This document shows positions 46,801-58,709 of a stretch of 64,000 bases of DNA, piece after piece. The position numbers and the translations under genes were made by a program. The DNA is from Dictyophora rubrovolvata (taxonomy: Eukaryota; Basidiomycota; Agaricomycetes; Phallales; Phallaceae), in assembly GCA_029959195.1 (NCBI GenBank), contig CP114123.1, positions 186,001 to 250,000 of the forward strand, in the 5' to 3' direction. The stretch's first letter is position 1. Each line of letters opens with the position of its first letter. The notes under the pieces are model-generated. The model did not search any database. It was not told where the DNA came from and worked only from the letters and a program-made list of their open reading frames with translations.

Positions 46801-49800
46801 ATCCATTTCGACGTGTGAACGTCGAGTGCACTGAGAACCTATGCAAAGCATATGTATGAAATAAATGCGAAAAAAAAGGTACATACGTCATCTAAGATTA
46901 GAATTTCGGCGTTGGAGTAGATTGCTCGAGCTGACGGGTAGCAAAGTAATTCATAATAATCAAATTATGAACGTAAAAGAACTTCAACAGCATACCTAGA
47001 GTGACGCGAGCCTGATGAGGCGAAAATCACTGTAAGTAAAGCTTTTCTTTGTACAATTTTACCCTCACCTTCTGTCCACCGCTGTGAATTATAATAATAA
47101 TTATCAAAACGAGTGGAAGGAAAAGAAGGGACGTCTTTACCTCAGAGTTAATCCCTTCTCCCCGACCTCAGTCAAATCACCGGCGTCGAATAATGAAAGG
47201 TCACGCGCTAGACCACATTGATGGATAACTAGAAAGTGGAATGACCATGATAGACGCGTGAAAAATTGCCAGGAATTGCACAAAATCTGTACCTTTCTTA
47301 TATCGCTCCTCGTCAAAAGCGGAACCGAACACGATGTTGTCCTATATACGAACATGTCGAAATATGCAGTGTGCCAGAAAATGCGCACATTACCTTAATC
47401 GTGTCATTAAGCACCCACGATTCCTGTGCAGCGTACGCAACGCCACCAGTGCGGGGAAGACTAAACCACGAGTTAGGAGAATGAGGCATAAAATGCATCT
47501 CGCCTAATCATAGTGTGTTCAGTACTCAACCGCAGAAATGATAATGTATAATTAAATGCCAACCGAGAAGAGCCATCAACATTGACGTTTTTCCAGAACC
47601 TGTAGGTCCAACAATAAGATTGATCTTCCCCCGCTTGAACAAAACTTCATCTTCGATGTTGAGATGAAACCGTCTTTTGGATGGTGTAAGGCTTCCGGAG
47701 TCTGATTGCTCGACGGACCAACTAAATCTGGCGGAACAAAAACCGATTTTGTCCGAGTCCGAGTCCGAGTGAGATCTATCTGCAATGGGAACGTTGGGTT
47801 CGGGTGTGTAGATATCGAGCAGTTCAGTCTACCAGGTGTAGAATTCCACATATCAACAAAGAAAACAAGAAACATCCAACGGTAACGCACATCGTTCATA
47901 AAGTCATTTATACGATCCAGAGAAACCTTCCCTTTTATAATCATCGGGAGAAAGAAAAACACTTGTCTGACCTGGTATTCTAGAATCCAATACACTGAAA
48001 CAGGGTATTAATCGTTGTGACAACGCGACGCGTAACGTGTCAAATCGACAATTACCTGAGAGTGCGGTGAACACAGTGGCCGCATCCAAAGGTCTCCGAA
48101 GGATCAAAGTCTTGGAGTGTGATGTCAGACCCAGTTAGCAAGGTGGGTCGAGTATTTGACGTACATAAGTGGCGAAAGTCAGTAGCATCGTCATCATGGG
48201 GAGGATGAAACTACGTAAATCAAAATCAGTAAACCACGGAGTATATAAGAGAATAATATTTCACGACACACTTGATATTATTGAATACCATGTCATACAT
48301 TCTGCTTTTCCAAACCCATGCGAGCTCTTCTTCACGCTTCTTGTCGAGCCGCTCACTCATCTTGCCTTCCCAACCGAAAAGCTTGACCATGCGGATAACG
48401 CTCATGGCTGAAAGAACCCGTTTAAATTTGATAAGTTAATGAGAACAGATAACACTTACTTTCGGTAGCAGCATCAACACGACTATCTCTCTACACACGA
48501 TAATCAGCTTGTAATATCAATGCATTAAAGCGCTCGCCCGCTGACCATCTCCGTAACCTTTTTCGTGGTACTCCGGAGCACACGCGCCACCCAAATCGGA
48601 ATGGGTAACTGCAGAACCATACCTCCAACGCCCACAAATGCACTCCAGCCCAAGATGTTATATAAAAACACAACACAGCCAGCAATAAGACATGGACCGG
48701 ATAGGAAAGGCTGCATAAACTCAGTAGCATTGCCAATAGCTATCAGATCGCTTGATATGAGGTTATTCATCATCCCTACCAGATTTTTGGGCTTTGCATC
48801 ACTGGCAGAGGCGGCGCCGGTTGGAGTTGAGACTGCAGTAGATGCGGAGGTGTTGAGGGTGATATTTGATTCTGCCAAAGTACTTCCTTCACCCTCGCCA
48901 ACATCTGTCTCCTGATCGTCACCGGAAATGGAAGACGGCTTAGTACCAGTTGGGGTATGACTAAGTGGTGTTTGCGCCAGTTCAGAATCTTTTTTGGAAT
49001 TGACTGTCGCACTCGCCCCCTCTGGCTCTGCAACCATCCGAATCCGCAAAGAGTGCTCGAGGACAAGTTGCGTCAAAATTGCTTCGAGGTGCACAGTAAC
49101 CCGAGCATGCAAGCGGTAATACTGCTGGAAGAGAATCGAATACGACGCGGGACCCAGAAACATAAGAGCAACCCACACCCAAGGTCTGACTTGTGTACCT
49201 TCGCCTTTGGTCTCGAGATATGCAAGTAGGTTTTGTAAAGCGAATGGGGAGCTGAGAGCTGAGAACGTTTGGAGAATCATGATAATGGCGATAAGGATAT
49301 ACTCGGTGCGAAAGGTCCGTAAGAGTCCCCAGAAGATGTATGGACGTTTGTTTGGTATGAGTTTGTCTCCTGCAAATGGGTCGATGTTAGAGAATGCGCG
49401 GCGTGATAGAACGGACACGTGGGAGGTATCGGGAAGGACGGGTAGTTCCGCCATTGGAACGTGCTGAATTTGTGTGGCACGCCATATAAGACCATCGAGC
49501 CAGGTGAATAAAAGAGCGGAAAGTGGAGAGGATATTTGTTCAGGGCTTGGTGGTTTGATGTCCTGGAGTCATTTAGAAAGCTGAGAGGGATAAATATTGT
49601 GTATTTAAAACTCACGGTAGGATTTACAGGGACATGCCGCCTTGGTGTAATCAACGGGATTATAATGCCCACAACACCAAGTGTCACAATCAATGCCCAT
49701 AGAAGCCCGCCGCTGGGAGCATCAACAGGACGGCCGAGAAATGTGCACAAAGGTGCAAGATCACGAACGGCGAATATAGTCAAAGTGAGAAGAAGGAGAA

Positions 49801-50268
49801 CAGTCAGATTCAGTTTGAAAAATGTACGAGTTAATCCCGTCCGTGAAATAACGACACCGAAAGCAAGTAGCGTTTGATATACCTAACCTGGATTAGCCTG
49901 ACAAATAAAAAAAGAGCACGACGCGCACATACGAATGCCAAGGTCAACCAAACCATAGAATTTAGATTGTCTGCGGTCTCAGACTGGACCTTTCGAGACA
50001 AGACTGAGGACAAGCCGACAAGTGCCGAGCATCCTAGCAGCCTTATTACTTCAAACGCCCAGATGACGACTCCTCCATGATTTTCGATATGCGCCTTAGC
50101 TTTAGCAGAAAAAGTTTTTGAGCCGCTTGGCGTTCCATCCACGATAGGGCGTGTAGCGTGACGACGGTAGAGCGCGATAAGAAGATAAATGAAGAGCAAA
50201 GCAGCGGAGACAGCACTGGCATAAGCAGGAATGAGCAGAGACATTGTCCATTCAGAGCGCAACTTCAT
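43871..50268 (-). CDS. ABCC-type ABC transporter, complete (copy 3)
   Basis: Same architecture as copy 2. It starts MKLRSEWTMSLLIPAYASAV at 50268, with N-terminal membrane domain, TMD1 (49780-48100), NBD1 (about 47600-46360), TMD2 (46330-45070) and NBD2 (45000-43871), stop TGA at 43871-43873. Microexons of 13 nt (47069-47081) and 16 nt (46996-47011) again encode the NBD1 signature. NBD2 motifs LSVGQRQIIALARAI, LLILDEATSA and TVAHRL are present. The linker after NBD1 has an acidic insert (EVDVDTDGDSPDGA) not in copies 1 and 2. Copy 3 is clearly more diverged from copies 1 and 2 than they are from each other. No frame damage was found in the parts checked, but I did not fix every exon edge by hand. 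Confidence 0.88.
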
Positions 50269-50929
50269 AGCAGTTATCAGTGTAAGCCAACGACCAGCTG
50301 TTGATTGTGTTTTGTACCGTAAACATCAACTTGCGTGCCTTTTAAAAAAACAAATTTGCTGTGGGAGAAAATCATGTTTACGTGACTGTTCAGATGATGA
50401 CTCGCGCTTAACACAAGCTTAGCAACACGGTGCCGAAGATAGTCTCGACCTGGGTCTCAGCCGCAGCCCCGTATAGTTGCTCGTACACACATCCTATCTT
50501 AACAGAGAGCCCATCTCACCATATGCGATGGAACCTTCGTAGAGTCCCTATTCTTAGGAGAATTGACCTATGCCTTGCTCTTCATTTATTGACGCCTTAC
50601 AAGATACTGATGTAAATCGAGCAACGATCAATTGTTTGTCATCACAATGGTGAAAAGTTTGAACTTCTGACCTTTTATGAAACCCACTTTCTCAAACTAG
50701 AGTTTGAACACACGCGCCCGGGGAACTCTGACATGGACGGGTTTAAACTTTATCCACAAAGGAGACCAAGCGTCTCTAGTTGAGATCAAAACATTACGGC
50801 AATTTATATATCACACCGCACATGCAATCATAGTGCCGGTTGAAATCATATTCTGTCAATTAATGAATTGGAGTTGCACTACATACATTACACCAGACAC
50901 GCTAGCGGTAATTTCCATGCAGAGCGATA
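50269..50929. other. ABC copy 3 promoter and intergenic
   Basis: Up to about 50633 this matches the copy 2 promoter and ends at the same GATGTAAATCGAGCAAC sequence, which marks the edge of the tandem duplication unit. Beyond it the sequence is unrelated and has no gene up to the stop at 50930. Confidence 0.6.
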
Positions 50930-52061
50930 CTAGATTTGCAAACCAAAATTGAATAATCCAGTAGAAACAGCGAAACCAGTATTGGAATGATGCGGCTGTA
51001 GATTCGGTAACAATCCTGGATTGGGAAACATCCCAACATTGGACCCGAGGTGACCCGACTGCAAATCCTCTGACTCCTCGAAGTCATTCTCGTTGACAGA
51101 CTGCCAGTGCCATTTGTGTGGATGAACTGGGTCGTGGTTGGGTGTCCCGAGTCGAGCACTATTGGATCCGGATCGACTTGTCCCAAGTCGCAGGTTCAAA
51201 TTAGGAGCACTAGTATGGGGGACCCGCCCAGCGATGTGGTTATCTGGTTGCAGACCGTCCTCGTAATTGTCCTCGCTGGCATGCTGCCGATTGTGCGGAT
51301 AACCTGAACTGTGGGGCCCCTGAGGAGCATTGGAACGCAAATTTGATGCAGGACGCGAATTGTGAGAGACACGACTGGTATTGTAATTATCCAACTGCGA
51401 ATCCTCCTCATAACCCTCCTCGGCAGTAAGCTTCCTACGTATTTGGCCTGGATTATGGGACTTCGACCCCTTTGAACCAGCCCGATCGTTGGTATCGGCG
51501 TCGGGGTACTTTGACTCTTCCCAGTCATCTTCGCGAGCATTGGAGTCATTCAACTGTCTATTGCGCGAGGAGCCAGAATTGTGGGACTTGGACATCCCCT
51601 CAGAAGTAGCCCGACTAGCATTAGCATTGGGGCTACTTTCATGATGGTCATTATCACCAACGCCGGCAACGACACCAGTACCGTACATATACGTGTAATT
51701 GTACGTCGTTTGGGTTACGTGTGAATTCGCTGCGTGGAACGTTGGGGATACGTTGGTATTGCTGGGCGAAGGTGAATTTGGGCTTGATTGGACGGCCTAA
51801 AAACTTTCGGGTTAGATATACTATAGGAGGTAGGAAGGAATGTGAAAATGGTATTACCCCGGTGTCTTGGTTGGCGTTGGCGTTGCCTTGATGATCCACA
51901 GAATGCAATGGCTGTTGATGTTCGAGATCTTGGGGCTGCTTAACGACCAGTTGGTCTTGGTTGGTCTTGATATGCTGATCTACAGCATGCGTCGCTGTTC
52001 GCTGACGCTCAGGATGTCGGGGCGATTGAACGATCGGTTTGTTTTGGGTTCCGTTGGTCAT
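50930..52061 (-). CDS. Hydrophilic, probably disordered protein, 356 aa
   Basis: Two exons, 51858-52061 and 50930-51796, join in frame (ACC GGG | GCC GTC). The first exon (MTNGTQNKPIVQSPRHPERQ) is Gln/His-rich. The second is dominated by Ser, Asn, His, Asp, Arg and Gly and has loosely repeated units of the type SKSHNSGS / SKSHNPGQ, NREDDWEESKYPD / EEGYEEDSQLDN / EDNYEDGLQPDN / ENDFEESEDLQSG, spaced about 35-45 residues apart. No enzyme motif, signal peptide or membrane helix is visible. I do not recognise the family. The segment around SNTNVSPTFHAANSHVTQTT is shared with the tiny gene at 54726-54953. Confidence 0.7.
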
Positions 52062-53435
52062 GGTTTGCTGATGCAGAAGGGGCCAATTAAAGAATAACAG
52101 CTGTACGACTCCGATGGAGTGCCAATATGTATTGCGAACAAGTGAATGGCTGAGGTTTGAGATATTGGCGACAAGTTGATGGTTGGAGGGTGAAGTGAGG
52201 AAAAGATGCGAGATAGGGTTTAAATATCAGAAAATAACCAAGCGCTAATCTTTTGTACTTTTAGACATTAATCTTGAAATCAGTTACGCCGAGTTCACGT
52301 TGGAACCACACCTATCACGTGAGGGAAAGATATGAAGATCAGTGCATACTCAGCCCTCACAACACATATCTCCTAGTGCTTCGTCGAAAACTACTGTTGT
52401 TGACGCGTTGGACAGGTTGGACATCGCTGCTTTAAGTTTAATCGTACCTGCCATAAATACAACGATCGCTCGAAATCTATGTTAATAGGGTAAGCTATAA
52501 ATAGACCTAACAGAAAAAGTGCGTAACTTTATGACAAACATCCCGAACGTTCCAAATAAATTCTCAAGCGCAACCATATTGCGATCACCACCCATTGATA
52601 TTGAGGGGTTTCGTATGATTTTCGGGACAGCTGGATAATCACTCGTTGGCAAAAGGTCCAGCAGAAGTGAATAAAGGTATTAAGTAAGTACGTTGGTCGG
52701 GGTGCTGCCCTAGATTAGTTTATCTTCCGCACCGGATGTCCATCGATTACTTAGATCGTGGCACGATCTCGGCTCTGAAGGTTATAGAACATAATTTGGT
52801 CGAGATGATGGATGTCACGTAAGGTAGCGTAGTCATTAGCTGAGTATGAGAACTTAACAAAGAGTAAGAAACGGGTGTTGTTGCGAGGATTATCGATAGG
52901 TTAGATAAGATACTCGTCTCGGAAAACATTCGGGGGTGCGAGAAAAACGTTTCAAAGGAAGGTTAGGGCTAAAATCTATATGAATGAGACATGGGTCACA
53001 GGTATTAGCATAAGTAACTCTGATTATTTTGACATACTTTCTCTAATATTTCTTGAAATCGATCAGGTTTGTTAAACTCAGAGTATTCTGTGTACGTTAG
53101 CGACATCTTGTCGGTTTTTTTTGTATGACCCAGGAAGGATTATAGACGGTTGACCGAAGGTTTTCGACGTCAAATTAAATGAATAAGCCGACCACTATTC
53201 CGTTTTTTGAGCTCGTCGCATTGATTCGCAAAACCTATTGGACATAATTTCAACATGGTTCAAGTTCGTCGAAGAGACAAATCATGACATCTAGTAAAGC
53301 ATTTTTCAGTGATTGATTTGGATCGAGTTGAGACCAAGCACTTACACCTTGTCATCCTAATCATTAGTGCATTGGCAGAGATGTGGACAAAACAGTGTTG
53401 ACGCAATGACACGTTGAAGCTGAACAGGCTTGGGC

Positions 53436-53453
53436 GCTCGGCAAATGCCGAGC
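53436..53453. repeat. GC-rich hairpin
   Basis: GCTCGGCA, AA, TGCCGAGC is a perfect 8-bp inverted repeat with a two-base loop. Imperfect pairing extends outward on both sides (CTTGGGC.. and ..CTAAGCGCAAG). Confidence 0.7.
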
Positions 53454-53742
53454 CTAAGCGCAAGTTTCAGTCCTTGATTGCATCCCCTCATTGTCCCCTC
53501 TTCATGTTTCGCTATTCTGACAATTTTGGCTAAATATTTTTGTAGTAAATACATTTCCTCCAGTCCAATCATGTGAAGATAAAATTCAGCAATTTTGGAT
53601 TTGGCAAGCTTGAGTTCAAGTGCAGGCCTTGTAAGCGAAAACGTCACCTTAGATGAAGAGACGAAAGCGAAACCTTAGGCGACAAGCAGAAGTTAAAGTC
53701 GAGTCGATGCATAGGGCTACGCCCTCAGAGACTCAAAAGACT

Positions 53743-53759
53743 CACACACACACACACAC
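53743..53759. repeat. CA microsatellite
   Basis: About eight CA units in a row. Confidence 0.9.
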
Positions 53760-54725
53760 GTCACCTTAGAAGATGCCTCAGCCAGAATGCACCCTATTTC
53801 CCCTTCGTTCATCCATTCTATTTCTTCTATTCTATTAGTTAATCTTCCTTCTGAATTTACGCAAGTAAGGACGAGAAACACTCGAGCGCGCAGGGCACGG
53901 GACCACCCACATCGTTGACGCTTGTTGAGGACACGGACGAGTTATGAAGAGAAACGCGTATAATTGGAGGATCACGTGACGGGCTGACATAGCCCTTTAG
54001 CTGAGGAGACGGAACGAACTGATTCGAGAAACAGCTTGTCTTAGCGGTTACAAGGCTCGGTCGCTCATATATGCGAGTTCACCATGACAATCTCATTAGG
54101 CCTTATAAACGACGTTTAGAAAGTCAGTGCCTCAGGAGTTCCGTTGTGTAACAAAATTTTCTTTCCCCATTTATCTCTTTTTCCGTACTTTCCGATTCCT
54201 TTTCTCTTACTACTCTCAAATTACTTAGATACCAATTTCCAAAAAGGTCCGCTACAAAACGGAAATAAATGTATATAAAAACCACCTAGTTCTATACGAA
54301 GAAAACAATAACATCTTTCCCCTTCACGAATTCTCTCAAAACACACATTCGCTGGTTCCCTCATTCTTTCTCTGCCTACCTCCTGACGGCGCATATCACG
54401 CTCAGATGCATATCAGTGATAATTGCAGTTTCTTTGGATTTCATGGCATACAAAAGTTGTCTTTCACTCGTACTGATACTGACGCTGATCGGATGGAAGG
54501 ATACCAAAAAAAAAGGAATTGCTCAGGCTACGCGGCAAAAGTCTCAAGATCTCAAGCTCGATATGGGGGTTTATTGGGGAAACAGGGATGGGGAAACAAC
54601 TTGAAAAAACAGAAAAAGGAACAAACAGAGAAGAGGCGAGTGAAGGGAAGAACTTAGAACGTGGACAGAGAAAAAGTTGGGCCTAATCATTACTTCGACT
54701 ACTAGGTGTTATCGTCGTCCCTCTT

Positions 54726-54953
54726 TTACTCGTCGTCATCGTCATCGTTGTCATCTTGGTTGACACTAACGCCGAAACTATCTTGTATAACCGTATAATT
54801 GGATGAGCTTTGGTGTACGGTTGAATTCGTCGCTTGAAATGTGGCAGTTACGTTGGTGGAGCTCTAAACAAGAGTAGGTTAGCTACGGGTAATGTGGGGT
54901 GGTGGACTAGGCGAATGGGTGTTTAGTAGGTCTACCTGAGGATTGGAGGACAT
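54726..54953 (-). CDS. Tiny two-exon gene, 51 aa, relative of the 356-aa protein
   Basis: Exons 54936-54953 (18 nt, MSSNPQ) and 54726-54863 join in frame with good GT..AG signals (GTAGAC..GTTTAG). The product continues SSTNVTATFQATNSTVHQSS and ends in an acidic tail, NQDDNDDDDDE. The middle parallels SNTNVSPTFHAANSHVTQTT, the NYTYMYGTGVVAGVGDND region and the exon boundary of the gene at 50930-52061, so the two are probably related by duplication. It could equally be a surviving stub of a once longer copy. No function can be given. Confidence 0.5.
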
Positions 54954-57192
54954 GTTTATTCAGTCTAAGGCTGTTAAATAACGGGTGCTGAAGTATGCGA
55001 TAGAGTGGAGATACGTACCCGTTGAGATTCGATGCCAAAAGTTAGAAAGTTTGGTTGGGGTAGAGAAACACAAAGGGCGAATAGGGTTTTTAAGTGGAAA
55101 ATGAAAGACTTTCAACTTTTGAAGGTTGAGGTTGGGTACTACCGAGCCCACGCCGGAGACATACCCTTTGCGCGAGGAAAAGATATGAGATTTGGCAATA
55201 CATAGTTAAACGTTATTGCAAACATTCCAAATTCCTTGAAACTGGGGCAATTCAGATCATATCATGGATTATCATCCATTTTTGTTAATAATGAATTTTC
55301 ATGTGATTTTTAGGACAACTGATAAGCGCGATTATCACTTTTTTAATGAAGAGCCTAGAGAGTGCATTGTGTTAAGTCACGTAGTTTGTGTTTGTTACCT
55401 CGACTGTCTTTGTTAAGCCAACTCAGATCTGTTGATTCATCGCAAGAAATGTCCGTGGATGATTAGATAATTTTGGGAACTTGCAGGCAAGGTTTTGCAA
55501 AGACGGAGGGGAAATTAAGTCGGCAATACAACGCAATGTGAATGAATCGGAAAAAGCCGGAGAATTTTGCTAAAGGGCTTCATTGAGAACGGATGCTGTA
55601 CTGGGGAGAGATATTGATGGGATGATGTGAAGGGGGCTTGTTGTCTAAGTAAAAATGGAATTTCAAGGAAAGTGTCAAATCCGACGACTTCGAAATCAAG
55701 CCCAGCCCTCGCGAGAGACACGCCTTTCATGCCTGAAAAGAAAATGGATTTGAGAATCTTGATTTGCATCCACAAAGCTGCACAAAATCGTATATAATAC
55801 TCTAATAAATAATTCGTCAAAGGATCAAAAGTGATTATTGAATATTGAGATGTTGAGCCCGGGTGTGTTGACGCGTTGGAAGCTGTTGGAAGCTGGTCAC
55901 CGGTCACCGTTGTTTTCAAGCTACCCTGAGCGCCGGTGTACCTATGTATAACAAGGAGAGGAATTTTGAATGCTGCAAGGATTGCAAGCTCTATATTTCA
56001 GGCCGCGTTGTCCTGAGCATAGAGAGATAAAAAAACGGGAAACCCTTTTAGATGGTTTAGGGTTTAGGGCCTGTTAGTGAGATAATACTGAATCCAATTC
56101 CAGCACCTTTTTATCTTTTTATCTTCAAGTCCATTCATGGCTCGCCGGATCCTCGGAAGAATGACGGATGTTTTGTCGAACGTTTTTGAGGCTAAGTCGG
56201 TGGGCAAGCCGGCGGTCACCCTGCTCCTAATAAATAAGTTTTTGTGAATAAAATCAGTAAAAAAAAGTATTAGATCTTAAACACGATCGAACCTGAGGAT
56301 AATTTGACCAGACGTACATTCATAGCGCCACATGGTTTATTGAACAAGAGAAGCGTAGCAGAAGCTGCAGAACATTACGACATCCAGAAAAAGGTCTTGT
56401 TAATTCATTCAGCCTACGCAGGAAATTCAAATACCTGTCATCTGATAAATATTGTGATTAAGCACGGTGTTGACGCGATGACGAATGGCCACTGGACCTG
56501 CGTTGAAAGCTGAAACGTGCGAAGCCATGCGCCAAGCACTAGACGCCCATACCCTAACTTGACCCAACGCTTGTACCACTGTGTACTTTTTTTGACTTCG
56601 GGCAACGTTTGCGCAGCGCGCTATTTTAACTCTCCCGGCTTAAGAAGTACATTTATAAGTTGTTAAAGCTCCGCTTCTACTTATTTCACTGTAAGCTGAA
56701 TTTCCAAAACTTCGTGCCTAGACTTGCGCATGCTAGCCAGTGCCATTTCAGCTCAGTTGCAACGTCGACGTTTCTCCTTTCTCGTCTATTTCAGCATGTT
56801 TTTTCCAAACACTCCGACGGTCTGCCTTTACGATGCCATCGCCATATTATCAGGGTGGGTTTCGGACTCCACATGACGAAACCATCCCCGAATCTTGACA
56901 CTGCCTGCAGGGAATTTGAAACAATCCCTGAGCGGGACTCCTTTAATCCTTTCTGTCATGCCGTCGACACGCTACCAACACCGTGATGACATATCAATCG
57001 GTTCAGCTTTTTACCGTTCTAAAAGGGGCCTTATTCCTCTTCTGTTAGACTGCTGGAAAAGAACTAACAAAGAAATGTCAACTATTTAGCGTATAGTGGC
57101 ATGCGGCGAAGACCGGCAATAGCGCAACTGAGTGGTCCTGGCCCAGATGACCACAGCTTCCTTGTATTGGTCAATCCGACCCCCGGATTTCT
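54954..57192. other. Long stretch without a supportable gene
   Basis: A 134-codon minus-strand frame at 55515-55919 has no recognisable feature. A short telomere-like GGTTTAGGGTTTAGGG lies at 56054-56069. Nothing else stands out. Confidence 0.45.
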
Positions 57193-57200
57193 TATATAAA
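57193..57200 (+). promoter_or_regulatory. TATA box of the DUF3455 gene
   Basis: CTTATATAAAAG lies about 50 bp upstream of the ATG at 57251, a typical fungal TATA position. Confidence 0.65.
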
Positions 57201-57250
57201 AGCCTTCATTTCGCTAATACTTTATTCATAAGTAATACCCTCAACATTAC

Positions 57251-58184
57251 ATGTATCTCATGCACTTCTTCAAGACTGCTTCATTGGGTCTCGTAACCAT
57301 TCTTGGCTGTATTTCCGCCACTCTAGCTCAATCCAACTGTGATGTTTCACAAGCTGTAATCCCTCTTGGCACATCTGGCCTGACGCCGCCTCCTGCTGGT
57401 CAAGTACCCATTAACATCGCAGTATGTAGCAAGCTCATAATACATGGGCATTAATATCATTAACGTATTCAATTTAGCTCGGTGTTGGTACTCAGAATTA
57501 TACATGCAACTCTGCTGGAACATTCACGTATGATCTTTTCCTTTCTTAATCAATAGCATGGCGGCGTATTGAATGTTTCACAGGTCTATTGGTGCTGTTG
57601 CCACCCTTTTCGACGCTTCCTGCGTCTCAGAATTCATATCCAACTTTTTATCCTACGTCAACTTCACAGTACTGGCCGAGTCAACCACCCCTCTTGAAAT
57701 CATCGTCGAAGTGCTGGAAGCTGCTTTGGGCTATCCACCAGAAATTCTCGGACACCATTTTTTCACCGCCAACGCTACCGGTGCCCCAGCAAACTCAATT
57801 TCTCCGACATTTGATTTCCGTTCAGGCATTGACCAAGGCAACCCCAACGCCTTCGTGATAACGTCCAAGACCGAAGATGTCAAAGCTCCCGCTGATCCAA
57901 CTCACAACGTGGATTGGCTTCAGTTGACGGCAATTCCTGGTGATGGTGATTTGGCTAAGACGGTTTATAGAATCCTTACTTTAGGCGGACAACCCCCAGC
58001 ATCGGTAATTTTTTTCCTTTGATGATGATTTGACTCTGACTCAATTTTCATCCACTTGTTTAGTGTACGCCAAACTCTGGTCAGATTACCGTTCCTTATG
58101 CGGCGAACTATTGTATGATTTTTGCCATGATAGTTATTTTTTAACCGTTTTATCTAACTACTATTTCTAGGGTTCTTCAATTGA
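57251..58184 (+). CDS. Secreted DUF3455-domain protein, 234 aa
   Basis: Five exons join in frame: 57251-57421, 57478-57527, 57584-58004, 58064-58112 and 58171-58184. The protein begins with a signal peptide (MHFFKTASLGLVTILGCISA, with the alternative first ATG three codons upstream) and a likely cleavage after ATLA. The DUF3455 core follows: LGVGTQNYTCNSAGTFTSIG, AVATLFDASC, LGHHFFTANATGAP, SPTFDF, VDWLQLTAIPGDGDLAKTVY, RILTLGGQPPASCTPNSGQ and VPYAANYWFFN at the end. These small secreted proteins are widespread in fungi and are often mislabelled malate dehydrogenase; their function is not established. Four Cys in the mature part could form two disulfides. The last exon is only 14 nt. No damage is seen. 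Confidence 0.88.
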
Positions 58185-58709
58185 ATGTTTTTTTTTTCAA
58201 CCCTCGCGAACCCGCAACCAAGCTATGGTAGTTAGTGACATTTCGTAAGGATGTTTTTCGAATAGAGAATGAAAAACAAAATCTTTCATTGAGATTATAT
58301 GACATTTATGTGTTTTTATCGCCATGAAATGCTCCGGCTATGAAGATACAAATTAGTCAAGGGCACCATATATTGTTTGTTATTTCGAATCTTCATGGAG
58401 TACGGTATCGTATCAAGACATCAAGCACATACGTGACTCTTTAGACATGTGCAACAGACCTTATGTTAAATCTGGAATAGAGTGGATAAAGCGACTTTAT
58501 TTCAAAAGTGCAATGGGAAGATAACAAAACAAGACAACAAGGAAACAAGAAAAGTCGACCGCGTTCAGGCTCGATCAACATTGAGACATGCATTTTTTTT
58601 TGTTTTTGTAATATGTAAAAAAGGTAGACAGATATAGAACCTGAAAACAAGAAAACAGCTCAAACCTTGGTTATTGAAAGTGTCAAGAGTGATTCAGAAG
58701 ACGACATAT
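58185..58709. other. Convergent 3' flanks
   Basis: Separates the DUF3455 gene (+) from the next gene (-). The part nearest 58700 matches the 3' flank of the relic at 4260-4480. No gene. Confidence 0.5.

Larger units (their letters stand above)
52062..54725. other. Intergenic with small repeats
   Basis: No gene supported. Contains a CA dinucleotide run at 53743-53759, a perfect 8-bp hairpin at 53436-53453 and short frames without recognisable motifs. Confidence 0.5.

Noticed and set aside
55515-55919. 134-codon minus-strand frame
   Set aside because: No recognisable domain, and its composition changes along the frame; could be chance or an old relic.
56054-56069. Telomere-like GGTTTAGGGTTTAGGG
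   Set aside because: Only two units, inside ordinary sequence; chance or a double-strand-break scar, not a telomere.
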